Shown here piece by piece: positions 33,072 through 43,255 of a stretch of 64,000 nucleotides of DNA; within the stretch, counting starts at the first letter, position 1, and each line of letters opens with the position of its first letter. Under the pieces are notes generated by a model that searched no databases, was not told where the DNA came from, and saw only the letters and a program-made list of their open reading frames with translations. The position numbers were made by a program, and so were the translations under genes. This stretch comes from Humibacillus sp. DSM 29435 (GTDB lineage: Bacteria > Actinomycetota > Actinomycetes > Actinomycetales > Dermatophilaceae), in the NCBI RefSeq assembly GCF_001758225.1, contig NZ_MAST01000045.1, positions 186,001 to 250,000 of the forward strand, written 5' to 3'.

Positions 33072-35213
33072 CTAGGACGCGGTCATCGCGGCCCTGGACT
33101 GCAGGGCCGCGGGTGGGTCGATGACCACCTCGACGCCGGGCAGGTCGCCTTCGACGTTCGCCGCCCCGTCGTCGTCGACGCCCACGCTGAAGACCCGACC
33201 AGCGAACCGCAGCCCCTCGACGCGAAAGGCACCGAACGGCGAGCGTGAAGGGGGAGACACCCGTAGGCGGCCGGCCGGAGCGTCGGCCGCCAGCCCGAGC
33301 GAGGCAGTGACCACCGCCACGGCCGAGGCGGCGGCCCAGGCTTGAGGTCGACACGAGGCGGGGTAGGGAACGGGCCGGCCGAGCAGCGTCTCACCGGCGT
33401 AGAGCTCAGGCCAGCGGTAGCCGAACAGCTCTGCGGAGTCGACCAGGCTGGCGGCCACTCGGGCAGCGTCGTCGGCCCGACCCTCACGGGCCAGGCCCCA
33501 GGCGCAGATGGCCGTGTCGTGGGTCCAGATGGAACCCGTGTGGTACCCGATCGGGTTGTAGGCCGGGTTGTCGTGCGAGAGGGTCGCGAGTCCGAGCAGG
33601 CCGAGCAGCCGAGGCCCGGTGACGGTCGCGGCCACGGCGGCCGCCTCGGTGGGGCTGAGGGCCCCGGTGCCCAGGGCGTGCCCCATGTTCGAGCCGATGC
33701 CATCGACGAGCCCACCCTCGCCGTCGAGGGCCATCGCGAGAACAGGGCTCCCGTCGACCGAGGTCCAGAACTGGGCGCGCAGGCGTTCGGTGAGGGCCCT
33801 GCCCCAGGCGCGCACCTCGCCGGCGCCGCGTCGGCCGAAGTGGTCGAGCAGGGTGGCCGAGGCGGATGCTGCCTCGATGGCGTACGCCTGGGCCTCGACG
33901 AGGGCGATCGGGGCCGTGGCGACGTGCCCGGAGGCGGTGCGCATCGAGTCGCCGGAGTCCTTCCAGCCCTGGTTGGCCAGACCGTGTCCGGTGGTGTCGA
34001 TGTAGCGGATCAGACCGCTGCCGTCGGGGGAGGCATGGTGCAGCAGCCAGTCGACGGCGCGTTCGAGGTTCGGCAGCAGGCCCAGCACGTCGGAGTCGGG
34101 CAGCCCCCACCGCCACGCGTCGTGCAGGAGACAGATCCAGAGGGGGGTGGCGTCGACCGTGCCGAAGTAGACCGGGTCGAGGCTGAGACCGGCTGCCGCG
34201 TCGATGAAGCTCGACCGGCGAACCTCGTGCGGGATCTTGCCGGGATCCTCTGCGGTCTCGGCGTCGTGGCGCGTGCCCTGCCGGCGGGCCAGGGTGCGTA
34301 GCGTGCCAAGGGCCAGGTCGGTTCCGAGGGGGAGGGAGAGGCGTGCCGCCCAGATCGAGTCCCGACCGAAAAGGGTTAGGTACCAGGGGGTTCCGGCTGC
34401 TGCGAACACGTCGGCCGGGTTCTGCGGGTCGCAGAGCAGCAGGGCAGCGAGGTCGGTCACGCCGGCCTCGAGGGTGCGGGCCAGGCGAGGGTCTCGACTC
34501 GTCGCTGACACCCCGCGCCAGTCGACGAGCGCACTGCCGGAGTCGGCGTCGAAGCTCGACGGCGCGACCCGTTCGACCGAGACGGTGACGGTCACCTCGA
34601 ACCGCTCACCCAGCCGCAGGTCGACGTCCCAGGTTGCGGCGCCCGGCATCCCCTCGTTGCCGGTCTCGAGCAACCGTGGCGGCGGACTGAGGGTGACGCT
34701 CGTGCGGTGGCGGGCGTCGTGCCAGCGCAGCCCTGCGTCGGCCGGACGCGGGTCTTCAGCAGCGGTCTGTGACCGGCTCATCGGGAGCAGGGGCCCGTTC
34801 GCCGTGCCGTGCTTGACCTCGGCAAGATCGGCACCGTCGCCGCCGATCTCGAGGCGCAGGGTCGTGGTCACCGGTGACCCCGACCGCGACACGAGGCAGA
34901 CCGTGTCGACGAGGGTGGCCGGGCCGACCTCGAGGCTCTGGTGCAGCTCGACGGTCGGGTCGGGGGCCTGCTCGCCCAGATCGCGCACGGCGCCCAGGAA
35001 GCGAGCGTGGTGCCCGAGGCTGCTGGCCGCCAGTGAGGTGATGGCCAGGTCACCCGTCTCGACCCGCAGGTGGCTGAGCACGCGACGGTCATCGACGTAC
35101 AGCCCCTCGGCGCCGCCCGTGAAGCCTCCGTGCGCGCTCAGGACCGTGGAGTTGCCGTGGGTGGCGATCTGCAGGTCGTGCAGCCAGGGCTGGTGGTGTC
35201 GGACGGTCGACAT
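33072..35213 (-). CDS. Glycogen-debranching-type glycosidase (amylo-alpha-1,6-glucosidase-like)
   Basis: 713 residues from ATG 35213 (GGAGG ribosome-binding site). An N-terminal GDE_N-type beta domain (TVLSAHGGFTGGAEGLYVDD, then RRVLSHLRVETG) is followed by an (alpha/alpha)6 barrel with FGRDSIWAARLSLPLGTDLA and YHTGSIWTHDTAICAWGLA, the catalytic-side motifs of this clan. No signal peptide, so cytoplasmic. It is divergent from the lacI-ABC transporter operon and probably hydrolyses the imported oligosaccharide; the linkage specificity cannot be read from sequence. Confidence 0.83.
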   Translation of the reverse strand: MSTVRHHQPWLHDLQIATHGNSTVLSAHGGFTGGAEGLYVDDRRVLSHLRVETGDLAITSLAASSLGHHARFLGAVRDLGEQAPDPTVELHQSLEVGPATLVDTVCLVSRSGSPVTTTLRLEIGGDGADLAEVKHGTANGPLLPMSRSQTAAEDPRPADAGLRWHDARHRTSVTLSPPPRLLETGNEGMPGAATWDVDLRLGERFEVTVTVSVERVAPSSFDADSGSALVDWRGVSATSRDPRLARTLEAGVTDLAALLLCDPQNPADVFAAAGTPWYLTLFGRDSIWAARLSLPLGTDLALGTLRTLARRQGTRHDAETAEDPGKIPHEVRRSSFIDAAAGLSLDPVYFGTVDATPLWICLLHDAWRWGLPDSDVLGLLPNLERAVDWLLHHASPDGSGLIRYIDTTGHGLANQGWKDSGDSMRTASGHVATAPIALVEAQAYAIEAASASATLLDHFGRRGAGEVRAWGRALTERLRAQFWTSVDGSPVLAMALDGEGGLVDGIGSNMGHALGTGALSPTEAAAVAATVTGPRLLGLLGLATLSHDNPAYNPIGYHTGSIWTHDTAICAWGLAREGRADDAARVAASLVDSAELFGYRWPELYAGETLLGRPVPYPASCRPQAWAAASAVAVVTASLGLAADAPAGRLRVSPPSRSPFGAFRVEGLRFAGRVFSVGVDDDGAANVEGDLPGVEVVIDPPAALQSRAAMTAS

Positions 35214-35317
35214 CGAACCTCCGTTGGTCATGTCCGGGCATTGCTGTTGGTGCTGCGGGTGGCGCCACATCGGCCCGGTCGGTCGGTGACAGTTTGCCTG
35301 CCCGGAGGCGGAGCCTC

Positions 35318-35371
35318 TTGACAGGGCTTCCGAACGTGAGCAGAGTCTGCCATGATTTGAACGATCAAATC
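35318..35371 (+). promoter_or_regulatory. lacI promoter and LacI-type operator
   Basis: A TTGACA -35 box lies at 35318-35323, with a weak -10 about 17 bp on. The inverted repeat GATTTGA-ACGA-TCAAATC follows at 35354-35371, with the central CG typical of LacI-family operators. It lies 34 bp before the regulator's ATG 35405 and about 140 bp from the divergent debranching gene, so it could control both. Confidence 0.7.
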
Positions 35372-35404
35372 ACTGATGACGCAAAGATGCGAGAGGGCTT
35401 CCGG

Positions 35405-36460
35405 ATGGACCGTCAGCACGGCACGCGAGCCACGATCTCTGACGTGGCGCGGGTCGCGGGGGTCTCCCGGCAGACCATCAGCAACGTGCTGAACAACCCC
35501 GAGCGGGTCAGGCCGGAGACTCGCGAACGGGTGCTCGCCGTCATCGACGAACAGGGCTACCGACCGAACGCGGCAGCGAAGCAGCTGCGCCAGCGCCGGG
35601 CCCATGCACTCGGGATCGAGCTCGACGTGACCGGCAACCGACGGGTCAGCGGAGTGCTCACAGCGTTCCTCGTCGAGAGCGTGCTCGCCGCCCGTACCCA
35701 CCGGGCCAGCATCGTGCCGTTCGTGAGCGCCGACCACGAGCGGCCTGAGCCTGAGTTCGACGACCTCGTTCGTCGTCAGATGGTCGATGGCTTCATCATC
35801 GTCGACACCAGGCTGGGCGACCCTCGTCCGGCGTGGCTGCGCGAGCGCGGCATCCCCTTCGTCTCGTTCGGCCGGGTGTGGGACGACCCCGAGCACACGG
35901 CGTGGGCCGACGTCGACGGCGCTGCGGGGACTGCGACAGCGGTGGAGCACCTGGTGGCGGGCGGCGCCCACCAGGTCGCCTTCCTGGGTTGGCCGAGCGG
36001 GTCACCCACGGGCGACGAGCGTCGACTCGGGTGGCAACGAGCGACGCGCGCCGCCGGCATCGAGGACCCCAGCCTCGTGCAGGAGTCGGTTCAAGACGTC
36101 TCCGAGGCCACCCTCGCCGCTGCCGGGCTCGTGCGACGGCTCAACCCCGGCGACGCCATCGTCTGCGCCTCCGACGAGCTGGCCATGGGAGCTCTGCGCG
36201 CCGCCCGCGCAGCGGGGCTCACCCCCGGCCTCGACTGCTCCGTCGTCGGCTTCGACGACGGCCCACTGGCCGAGGCTCTCGGCCTGACCACGTTGAGACA
36301 GCCCGTGTCGGAGATCGCCCAGCACCTCGTCGCCGTGGCCACCGGCCTCGGTGACGGCGATGACCCACCCGCCCACGGTCGGCTCGCCCTGCCCACCCTC
36401 ATCGTTCGCGCCACCTCCATCCGGAGGGCCACCCCCGAAGAAGAAGAAGGAAGATCATGA
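35405..36460 (+). CDS. LacI family transcriptional regulator
   Basis: 351 residues from ATG 35405 (GAGAGGG upstream; ATG 35387 is an alternative). The LacI helix-turn-helix reads TISDVARVAGVSRQTISNVL and then NNPERVRPETRERV. The effector domain follows the periplasmic-binding fold with FVSFGRVWDDPEHTAWADVD, VAFLGWPSGSPTGDERRLGW and CSVVGFDDGPLAEALGLTTL. Its TGA overlaps the ATG of the binding-protein gene, so the regulator is the first gene of the transporter operon and is probably autoregulated. Confidence 0.92.
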   Translation: MDRQHGTRATISDVARVAGVSRQTISNVLNNPERVRPETRERVLAVIDEQGYRPNAAAKQLRQRRAHALGIELDVTGNRRVSGVLTAFLVESVLAARTHRASIVPFVSADHERPEPEFDDLVRRQMVDGFIIVDTRLGDPRPAWLRERGIPFVSFGRVWDDPEHTAWADVDGAAGTATAVEHLVAGGAHQVAFLGWPSGSPTGDERRLGWQRATRAAGIEDPSLVQESVQDVSEATLAAAGLVRRLNPGDAIVCASDELAMGALRAARAAGLTPGLDCSVVGFDDGPLAEALGLTTLRQPVSEIAQHLVAVATGLGDGDDPPAHGRLALPTLIVRATSIRRATPEEEEGRS

Positions 36461-37716
36461 CCGCGCACAGCAATCGGAAGATCATGAGCGTCGCGCTGGG
36501 CGCGACGGTCGCCGTCGGACTGACCGCCTGTGGCGGGGGTGGGTTCAGCGGCAGCGGTGACGCTGCTCCCCAGAACACCGCCAAAGGCCCGGTGAACCTC
36601 ACGATGATCATCGGCAGCTCGGGTGACGCCGAGACGAACGCCGTCAAGGCGGCCACCGCGGCCTGGGCCACGAAGACGGGTAACACGGTCGAGGTGGTCG
36701 CAGCGGCGAACCTCAGCCAACAGCTCGGGCAGGCCTTCGCCAGCACCAAGCCACCAGACATCTTCTACACGGATGCCGCCCAGATCGGCACGTTCGCGAA
36801 GGCGGGCAACCTCTTCGCCTACGGCGACCAGGTCAAGGACGCCGGTTTTCTACCGGCGCTCGTCAAGACCTTCACCTACGACAACAAGTTCTGGTGTGCC
36901 CCCAAGGACTACTCGACCCTCGCGCTCGAGATCAACACCGACCTCTGGGCCAAGGCCGGGCTCACCGACGCCGACGTTCCGAAGACGTGGGAGGAGCTGG
37001 AGGCGGTGGCCAAGAAGCTCACCACCGGCAAGGTCACCGGTCTGGTGATCGGCAACGACATCAACCGCAGTGGGGCGTTCATCAAGCAGGCCGGCGGCTG
37101 GGTCGTCTCGGAGGACGGCACCAAGATGACCGCCACCAGCGAGCCGGCCAAGGCCGGCCTGGCCGAGGTGCAGAAGCTGATGAAGGCCGGTGTGCTGAAG
37201 TTCAACACCGACACCTCACCCTCGACGGGGTGGGGCGGTGAGGCCCTGGGCAAGGGCGTGGCCGCGATGACCATCGAGGGCAACTGGATCAGTGGCGCCA
37301 AGAAGGACTTCCCCAACCTGAAGTACAAGGTCGTCGAGCTGCCCGCAGGCCCCGCCGGCAAGGGAACCCTGCTCTTCAGCAACTGCTGGGGCATCGCCGC
37401 CAAGTCGCCCAACCACGACCAGACCATCGACCTGGTGAAGTCGCTCCTCGCGACCGACCAGCAGATGAAGTTCGCCGACGCCTTCGGCGTCATGCCGTCG
37501 ACGGAGGAGGGGGCCAAGGCTTTTGCCGAGAAGTACCCCGACTCGGCGGCCTTCGTCAAGGGTGGCGACTACGCCCAGGGCCCGGTCAACCTGCCGGGGT
37601 TCAACGACGTGCTGGCCAAGTTCAACTCGCAGCTCGCGACGCTCGGCAAGGGCGGCGACCCGAACGCGTGGCTGGCAGAGCTGCAGAAGAACGGAACGGC
37701 CGCCATCGGGGGTTGA
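36457..37716 (+). CDS. ABC transporter sugar-binding lipoprotein
   Basis: 419 residues. The signal peptide IMSVALGATVAVGLTACGG has the lipobox LTAC. The mature part is a cluster-B/MalE-like solute-binding protein: TMIIGSSGDAETNAVKAATA, PDIFYTDAAQIGTFAKAGNL, and AMTIEGNWISGAKKDFP. It starts at ATG 36457, inside the stop of lacI (ATGA). Together with the two permeases at 37858 and 38952 it forms an oligosaccharide importer. The substrate is probably the same alpha-glucoside handled by the debranching enzyme. Confidence 0.9.
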   Translation: MTAHSNRKIMSVALGATVAVGLTACGGGGFSGSGDAAPQNTAKGPVNLTMIIGSSGDAETNAVKAATAAWATKTGNTVEVVAAANLSQQLGQAFASTKPPDIFYTDAAQIGTFAKAGNLFAYGDQVKDAGFLPALVKTFTYDNKFWCAPKDYSTLALEINTDLWAKAGLTDADVPKTWEELEAVAKKLTTGKVTGLVIGNDINRSGAFIKQAGGWVVSEDGTKMTATSEPAKAGLAEVQKLMKAGVLKFNTDTSPSTGWGGEALGKGVAAMTIEGNWISGAKKDFPNLKYKVVELPAGPAGKGTLLFSNCWGIAAKSPNHDQTIDLVKSLLATDQQMKFADAFGVMPSTEEGAKAFAEKYPDSAAFVKGGDYAQGPVNLPGFNDVLAKFNSQLATLGKGGDPNAWLAELQKNGTAAIGG

Positions 37717-37857
37717 GCCCTCCCTGACGAACACCCGGCAGACGTGACGGGTGGCGAACGCCCCCCCGGTACCCCTCGACCGGCGCCACCCGTCACCCCG
37801 CCTCACGCCCCGAAGGGGCTCGTTCCAGCCGCACGACCCAGAAAAGGAGCAGGCGCC

Positions 37858-38955
37858 ATGACGCCATCACAACAGACCTCAGCCCCACGGCAGAAGCGCG
37901 GCGGCGGCATCCGGGGCCGGGAAGGAATCGCCGGCTGGCTCTTCGTCTCGCCTCTCGTCCTCATCCTGGGCATCTTCCTCGTCATCCCCATCTTCATGGC
38001 GCTCTACGTCAGCCTGACGAACTGGCAGGGCAACGGCAGCCCCTTCACGGGTGGGGAGGGGGCGCAGTTCGTCGGGGCGCGCAACTACCTCGACCTGTTC
38101 ACCCGTGACGGCCTGACCCGGTCGAACTTCATGCAGTCGATCGGGAACACCTTCTACTACGTGCTGCTCGTCGTGCCGCTGCAGACCATCCTCGCCCTCT
38201 CGCTCGCGCTGCTCGTCAACAACAAGATGCTCAAGGCCAAGAGCTTCTTCCGCACAGCCTTCTACTTCCCCTCGGTGACGAGCTCGATCGCCATCGCGAC
38301 CGTGTTCCTGTTCCTGTTCAGCAACAGCGGGGCGGTCAACGCCTTCCTCGGCTTCTTCGGCATCGACGCGCCGCAGTGGTTCTCCGACAGTCGCGGCCTG
38401 CTGCACATCATGTTTGGGTGGGTCGGGGTCGACAACCCGGCCTGGGCGCAGGGCGACATCCTCGGACGCAGTGTCTGGGACTGGCTCTCAGGACCGTCGG
38501 TGGCCATGTGCGTCATCATCTTCCTCGTGGTCTGGACGACGTCGGGCACCTTCATGCTGATGTTCATCGCGGCCCTGCAGGACGTGCCGGTCGAGGTCGA
38601 GGAGGCTGCGGCGCTCGACGGCACGAGCCAGTGGCAGAAGCTACGGCTCGTCACGGTGCCGATGATCAAACCCGCGCTGTTCCTGGTCATCACGCTCGGC
38701 CTCATCGGTACCTGGCAGGTCTTCGACCAGATCTACGTCATGGGCAAGGGCGCCCCGGCGGGCACCACTCTCAGTCCGGCCTTCCTGTCGTACCAGCAGA
38801 GCTTCGAGAACTTCCAGTACGGCTCGGGCGCCGCCATGGCCTTCATCATCTTCGTCATCATCGTGGTGCTCACCCGCATCCAGCGTCGGGTGCTCACCGA
38901 CAAGGACGAACGCACCCCGCTGTTCCGATCGCTACGACGCGGAGGCCGGTCATGA
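37858..38955 (+). CDS. ABC transporter permease (MalF-type)
   Basis: 365 residues from ATG 37858 (AAAAGGAG upstream). Membrane segments include WLFVSPLVLILGIFLVIPIF, YYVLLVVPLQTILALSLALL, SSIAIATVFLFLFSNSG and VVWTTSGTFMLMFIAALQ. The EAA loop VEVEEAAALDGTSQWQKLRL, needed to contact the ATPase, is intact. It overlaps the second permease by 4 bases. The region between the binding-protein stop and this start (37717-37857) is non-coding. Confidence 0.92.
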   Translation: MTPSQQTSAPRQKRGGGIRGREGIAGWLFVSPLVLILGIFLVIPIFMALYVSLTNWQGNGSPFTGGEGAQFVGARNYLDLFTRDGLTRSNFMQSIGNTFYYVLLVVPLQTILALSLALLVNNKMLKAKSFFRTAFYFPSVTSSIAIATVFLFLFSNSGAVNAFLGFFGIDAPQWFSDSRGLLHIMFGWVGVDNPAWAQGDILGRSVWDWLSGPSVAMCVIIFLVVWTTSGTFMLMFIAALQDVPVEVEEAAALDGTSQWQKLRLVTVPMIKPALFLVITLGLIGTWQVFDQIYVMGKGAPAGTTLSPAFLSYQQSFENFQYGSGAAMAFIIFVIIVVLTRIQRRVLTDKDERTPLFRSLRRGGRS

Positions 38956-39809
38956 CCACTCGCTCACACCCCGTCAAGACGGTGCTGTTCTACATCGCCC
39001 TGCTCGCCTTCGCCACCTTGTTCATCTACCCGTTCTTCATCCAGATCGCGACGTCGTTCAAGACCGACGCGGGTGCGGTCGACAACCCGCTGTCGCTCGT
39101 CCCGAACCCGTTCAGCACGGCGGCGTGGAGTCGGATGTTCGGCGGGACCAACGACTCCTCGGTGCCGATCCTGACGTGGACGAAGAACTCCTTCCTCGTC
39201 GCCTTGATCGTCACGGTGGGGCGCGTCTTCCTCGACTCGCTGGCGGGCTACGCCCTCTCGCGGCTGCAGTTTCGCGGTAAGGGTGCCCTCTTCGCAGCGA
39301 TCCTCGCCGTCATGGCCGTGCCGGGCGTGGCTTTGCTCATCCCGAAGTTCCTCATGGTCAACTACCTCGGCATCTACGACACCTACTACGCCATGATCCT
39401 GCCGCTCATCGTCGATGCGGCTGGGGTGTTCATCATGAAGCAGTTCTTCGACTCGGTGTCGATCTCGATCGAGGAGGCTGCCCGCATGGACGGCGCGAGC
39501 ATCTTTCGCACCTTCTGGTCGGTCGTGCTCCCGATGGCCAGGCCCGCGCTGATCACCCTGACCATCCTGTCGTTCCAGGGGTCGTGGAACGAGTTCAGCC
39601 ACTTCCTCGTGGTCACCAAGGGCACCCCCGAACACCAGACCCTGGTGACGGGGCTGGCGAGCCTGACGAGCGGACAGCTCGGCTCGGGCACCCAGTACCC
39701 CTTCAAGCTCGGCACCGCACTCCTGACCACGATTCCGGTGGCCGTGCTGTTCTTCGCGCTGCAGCGGTACTTCGTGCGCGGGGCCAACGAGGGCGGTGTG
39801 AAGGGCTGA
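38952..39809 (+). CDS. ABC transporter permease (MalG-type)
   Basis: 285 residues from ATG 38952, overlapping the previous stop (ATGA). It has six membrane segments, from VLFYIALLAFATLFIYPFFI to TALLTTIPVAVLFFALQ, and the EAA motif SIEEAARMDGASIFRTFWSV. No ATP-binding subunit follows, so the importer must use a shared ATPase (MsiK-like) encoded elsewhere, as is usual for actinobacterial carbohydrate uptake-1 systems. Confidence 0.92.
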   Translation: MTTRSHPVKTVLFYIALLAFATLFIYPFFIQIATSFKTDAGAVDNPLSLVPNPFSTAAWSRMFGGTNDSSVPILTWTKNSFLVALIVTVGRVFLDSLAGYALSRLQFRGKGALFAAILAVMAVPGVALLIPKFLMVNYLGIYDTYYAMILPLIVDAAGVFIMKQFFDSVSISIEEAARMDGASIFRTFWSVVLPMARPALITLTILSFQGSWNEFSHFLVVTKGTPEHQTLVTGLASLTSGQLGSGTQYPFKLGTALLTTIPVAVLFFALQRYFVRGANEGGVKG

Positions 39810-39879
39810 CGGCATCCGCCCGGATGATCGTCGTGGCTAGTCCGCGGTTCGGCTGGCCCGGCGTTCGGGCGTTCTGCCG

Positions 39880-41301
39880 TCAGTGGTGGAAGGCGGTGGC
39901 CGGGCGCTCGGTGGGCATGGGCGACTCGAGCCGGTCGAGGTAGTCGACCGCGGCTCGTAGGTCCTGCAGGAACCCCTCGGCCAACGGGCGACCGAACCCG
40001 TTGCGCACGACGACCCGCTGCACCGTCAGGTCGCCAAGGTCATCGGGCATCGGGTAGGCCGGCACGAGCCAGCCTCTGATCCTCAGCCGCTCGGAGAGAT
40101 GGTAGAGGTTCCAGTTCTTCGTGTGCCCCGGCTTGAGGCTCCACGCGAAGACGGGGATGTCGCTGCCGTCGTTCCACAGGTCGAACGCAGGCATGCCCCC
40201 GATCTCGGCGGCGAGGTGTCGCGCGACGTTCTGGGCGGCCTGCTGGACCTTCACGTACCCGTCGTGACCGAGGCGCAGGAACAGGTAGTACTGCAGCAGC
40301 ACCTGCGCGCCGGGGCGAGAGAAGTTGAGCCCGAAGGTCGGCATCTCGCCGCCGAGGTAGCTGACCTTGAACACGAGGTCCTCCGGGAGGTCGTGCTGGC
40401 TGCGCCAGACGACCCAACCCAGACCAGGGGGGACCAGACCGTACTTGTGGGCGGAGGTGCTGACCGAGACCACCCGGTCGACCCGGAAGTCCCACTCGAG
40501 CTCGGGCTGGAGGAAGGGCGCGATCATCCCCCCGGAGGCCCCGTCGACGTGGATCCTGACGTCGAGACCGGTCGCGGCCTGGATGCCGTCGAGGGCGTCG
40601 GAGATGGCCCGGACCGGTTCGTACATGCCGGTGTAGGTGACCCCCATGATGGCCACGACGCCGATCGTGTTCTCGTCGACGTAGCGGGCCAGGTCGTGCC
40701 CGTCGAGCACCTTGTGCGCAGCGGAGATCGGCACGTACCTCGGCTCGACGTCCCAGTAGTTGCAGAACTTCTCCCAGCACACCTGCACCGCGGAGGACAT
40801 CACGAGGTTGGGCCGCTCCGTCGACAGTCCGGCGGCTCGCCGGGCGTGCTGCCAGCGACGCTTGAGCGCCAGCCCTCCGAGCATGCACGCCTCCGAGGAA
40901 CCGACGGTCGAGGTTCCGATCGCGTTCTCGGGGTCGGGTGCACGCCAGAGGTCGGCCAGCATCATCCAGCACCGGGTCTCGATGGCCGCCGTCTGCGGAT
41001 ACTCGTCCTTGTCGACGAGGTTCTTGTCGGCCGCCTGGAGGTAGAGCCGTTCGGCCTGCTCGTCCATCCAGGTGCCCACGAAGGTCGCGAGGTTGAGACG
41101 CGCGTTCCCGTCGAGCATGGCCTCGTCGTGGACGATCTGGTAGGCCGTCTCGGCGAGGGACTCACCCGGCGGTAGGGAGAAGCGTGGCAGTGCTGACTCC
41201 TCCTCCGCACGCGCGAACAACGGGTTGAGCTCGACCGTCGCCTCCGTCTCCGACGAGCGGCTCAGCCTGTTCGCCCTCTGCACGGACTTCGACCTGGTCA
41301 T
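39880..41301 (-). CDS. gadB: Glutamate decarboxylase (PLP)
   Basis: 473 residues, the usual length. It has the group II PLP decarboxylase motifs: TSTVGSSEACMLGGLALKRR, VRIHVDGASGGMIAPFLQPE (PLP-contacting aspartate) and the Schiff-base lysine in VSVSTSAHKYGLVPPGLGWV. C-terminal segment LTVQRVVVRNGFGRPL is also conserved. The enzyme converts glutamate to GABA and CO2, consuming a proton, and usually serves acid resistance. No gadC antiporter is adjacent. It is convergent with the ABC permease gene and divergent from metG. Confidence 0.93.
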   Translation of the reverse strand: MTRSKSVQRANRLSRSSETEATVELNPLFARAEEESALPRFSLPPGESLAETAYQIVHDEAMLDGNARLNLATFVGTWMDEQAERLYLQAADKNLVDKDEYPQTAAIETRCWMMLADLWRAPDPENAIGTSTVGSSEACMLGGLALKRRWQHARRAAGLSTERPNLVMSSAVQVCWEKFCNYWDVEPRYVPISAAHKVLDGHDLARYVDENTIGVVAIMGVTYTGMYEPVRAISDALDGIQAATGLDVRIHVDGASGGMIAPFLQPELEWDFRVDRVVSVSTSAHKYGLVPPGLGWVVWRSQHDLPEDLVFKVSYLGGEMPTFGLNFSRPGAQVLLQYYLFLRLGHDGYVKVQQAAQNVARHLAAEIGGMPAFDLWNDGSDIPVFAWSLKPGHTKNWNLYHLSERLRIRGWLVPAYPMPDDLGDLTVQRVVVRNGFGRPLAEGFLQDLRAAVDYLDRLESPMPTERPATAFHH

Positions 41302-41425
41302 CGGGATGCCCTTCTTCGACGTGGCGACCTTCTGACTCTAGGCTCCCGAGTTGGCCCGACGCCGGACGCAGGCGAGGCGGTAAGGCGGGAGCAGCGACCG
41401 CCGGGGGCCACCTAGGATTCAGGGC

Positions 41426-43255
41426 ATGAGTCATGTTCTGTCTGCCGTCGCCTGGCCGTACACCAACGGCCCGCGCCACATCGGCCACGTGGCCGGTTTC
41501 GGCGTGCCCTCCGACGTCTTCAGCCGGTACATGCGGATGGCCGGTCACGACGTGCTGATGGTCTCGGGCACCGATGAGCACGGCACCCCGATCCTCGTGC
41601 TCGCCGAGCAGGAAGGTCTCACCCCGCAGGAGCTGGTCGACAAGTACAACGCCGTCATCGCTCAGGACCTCACCGACCTCGGCCTCTCGTACGACCTGTT
41701 CACGCGCACGACGACCCGCAACCACTACGCCGTCGTGCAGGAGATGTTCCGCCAGGTGCACGCCAACGGCTACCTCATCGAGCAGACGCAGCTCGTGGCG
41801 ATCAGCCCGTCGACGGGGCGCACCCTGCCCGACCGCTACATCCAGGGCACCTGCCCGATCTGCGGTTTCGCGGAGGCGCGCGGCGACCAGTGCGACAACT
41901 GTGGCAACCAGCTCGACCCCATCGACCTGATCGACCCGCGTAGCAAGATCAACGGCGAGGTGCCGCAGTTTCGCGAGTCCGCACACTTCTTCCTCGACCT
42001 GCCCGCCCTCGCCGGCGCGCTCGGTGAGTGGCTCGACGGTCGGGAGGCGTCGGGCACCTGGCGCCCCAATGTCATCAAGTTCAGCCGAAACCTGTTGAAC
42101 GACCTGCGCCCCCGCGCGATGACCCGCGACATCGACTGGGGCATCCCGATCCCGGTCGACGGCTGGGTCGACAACCCGGGCAAGCGTCTCTACGTGTGGT
42201 TCGACGCGGTCATCGGCTACCTGTCGGCCTCGATCGAGTGGGCCCGACGGCAAGGCGCGCCCGACCGGTGGCGGGACTGGTGGAATGACGCTGACGCCCG
42301 CTCCTACTACTTCCAGGGCAAGGACAACATCACCTTCCACGCCCAGATCTGGCCGGCCGAGCTGCTCGCCTACGCCGGCAAGGGCGACCAGGGCGGAGAG
42401 CCGGGGGAGTACGGCGTGCTGAACCTGCCCACCGAGGTCGTGGCCAGCGAGTTCATGACCCTCGAGGGCAAGCAGTTCAGCACCTCGCGGGGTCACGTCA
42501 TCTACGTGCAGGACGTCGTCGCTCGCTACGGCCCCGACCCGATCCGCTACTTCATCTGCGCCGCCGGCCCCGAGAACCAGGACTCCGACTTCAGCTGGAA
42601 GGAGTTCGTGCAACGCAACAACAGCGAGCTCGTGGCCGGCTGGGGCAACCTCGTGCAGCGCACCGCGACCATGGTGGCCAAGAGCTTCGGCGAGATCCCC
42701 GCGACGGATGCCGTCGAGCCGGTCGACGCCGAGCTGCTGTCTGCCGTCGAGGCCGGGTTCGATGCTGTGGGAGGCCTGCTCGAGCGGCAGCGTCAGAAGG
42801 CGGCGCTGGCTGAGGTGATGCGTCTGGTGGGTGAGGCCAACGCCTACGTCAGCCGCACCGAACCGTTCAAGCTCAAGAGTGACGACCAGCGGGAGCGCCT
42901 CGGCACGGTGCTGCACACGCTCGTGCAGGTGGTCAGCGACCTCAACACGATGATGAGCCCCTTCCTGCCGCACTCGGCCAACCGGGTGCACACGGTGATC
43001 GGGGGCCAGGGCGAGCTCATGCCGATGCCTCGGCTCGAGGTGGTTCGCGACCTCGACGACGACAGCCGCTCCTATCCCGTCATCACCGGCGACTATTCGG
43101 CCACCCCGCGCTGGGAGCGGCGACCGGTCGAGGTCGGGGCGACCATCGCCAAGCCCACCGGGGTGTTCACCAAGTTCGACCCCGACCAGGTGGTCGCCGA
43201 CGAGCAGGCAAGACTGGCGAGCGGGGCGGAGACCGGCGAGGCGCCCAGCGAATGA
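41426..43255 (+). CDS. metG: Methionyl-tRNA synthetase
   Basis: 609 residues. The Rossmann domain has the HIGH motif in [15 protein letters not shown] and a KMSKS variant in [13 protein letters not shown]. The knuckle has four cysteines in [18 protein letters not shown], suited to one zinc ion. The C-terminal anticodon-binding helical domain follows, without the EMAP-like extension. ATG 41426 is the start. Its stop overlaps the tatD start (ATGA), a common actinobacterial metG-tatD-rpfB-ksgA order. Confidence 0.96.
   Translation: MSHVLSAVAWPYTNGPRHIGHVAGFGVPSDVFSRYMRMAGHDVLMVSGTDEHGTPILVLAEQEGLTPQELVDKYNAVIAQDLTDLGLSYDLFTRTTTRNHYAVVQEMFRQVHANGYLIEQTQLVAISPSTGRTLPDRYIQGTCPICGFAEARGDQCDNCGNQLDPIDLIDPRSKINGEVPQFRESAHFFLDLPALAGALGEWLDGREASGTWRPNVIKFSRNLLNDLRPRAMTRDIDWGIPIPVDGWVDNPGKRLYVWFDAVIGYLSASIEWARRQGAPDRWRDWWNDADARSYYFQGKDNITFHAQIWPAELLAYAGKGDQGGEPGEYGVLNLPTEVVASEFMTLEGKQFSTSRGHVIYVQDVVARYGPDPIRYFICAAGPENQDSDFSWKEFVQRNNSELVAGWGNLVQRTATMVAKSFGEIPATDAVEPVDAELLSAVEAGFDAVGGLLERQRQKAALAEVMRLVGEANAYVSRTEPFKLKSDDQRERLGTVLHTLVQVVSDLNTMMSPFLPHSANRVHTVIGGQGELMPMPRLEVVRDLDDDSRSYPVITGDYSATPRWERRPVEVGATIAKPTGVFTKFDPDQVVADEQARLASGAETGEAPSE

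Noticed and set aside
41162-42991. Long minus-strand frame (609 codons) opposite metG
   Set aside because: Antisense shadow of a highly conserved tRNA synthetase gene; its protein has no recognisable pattern.
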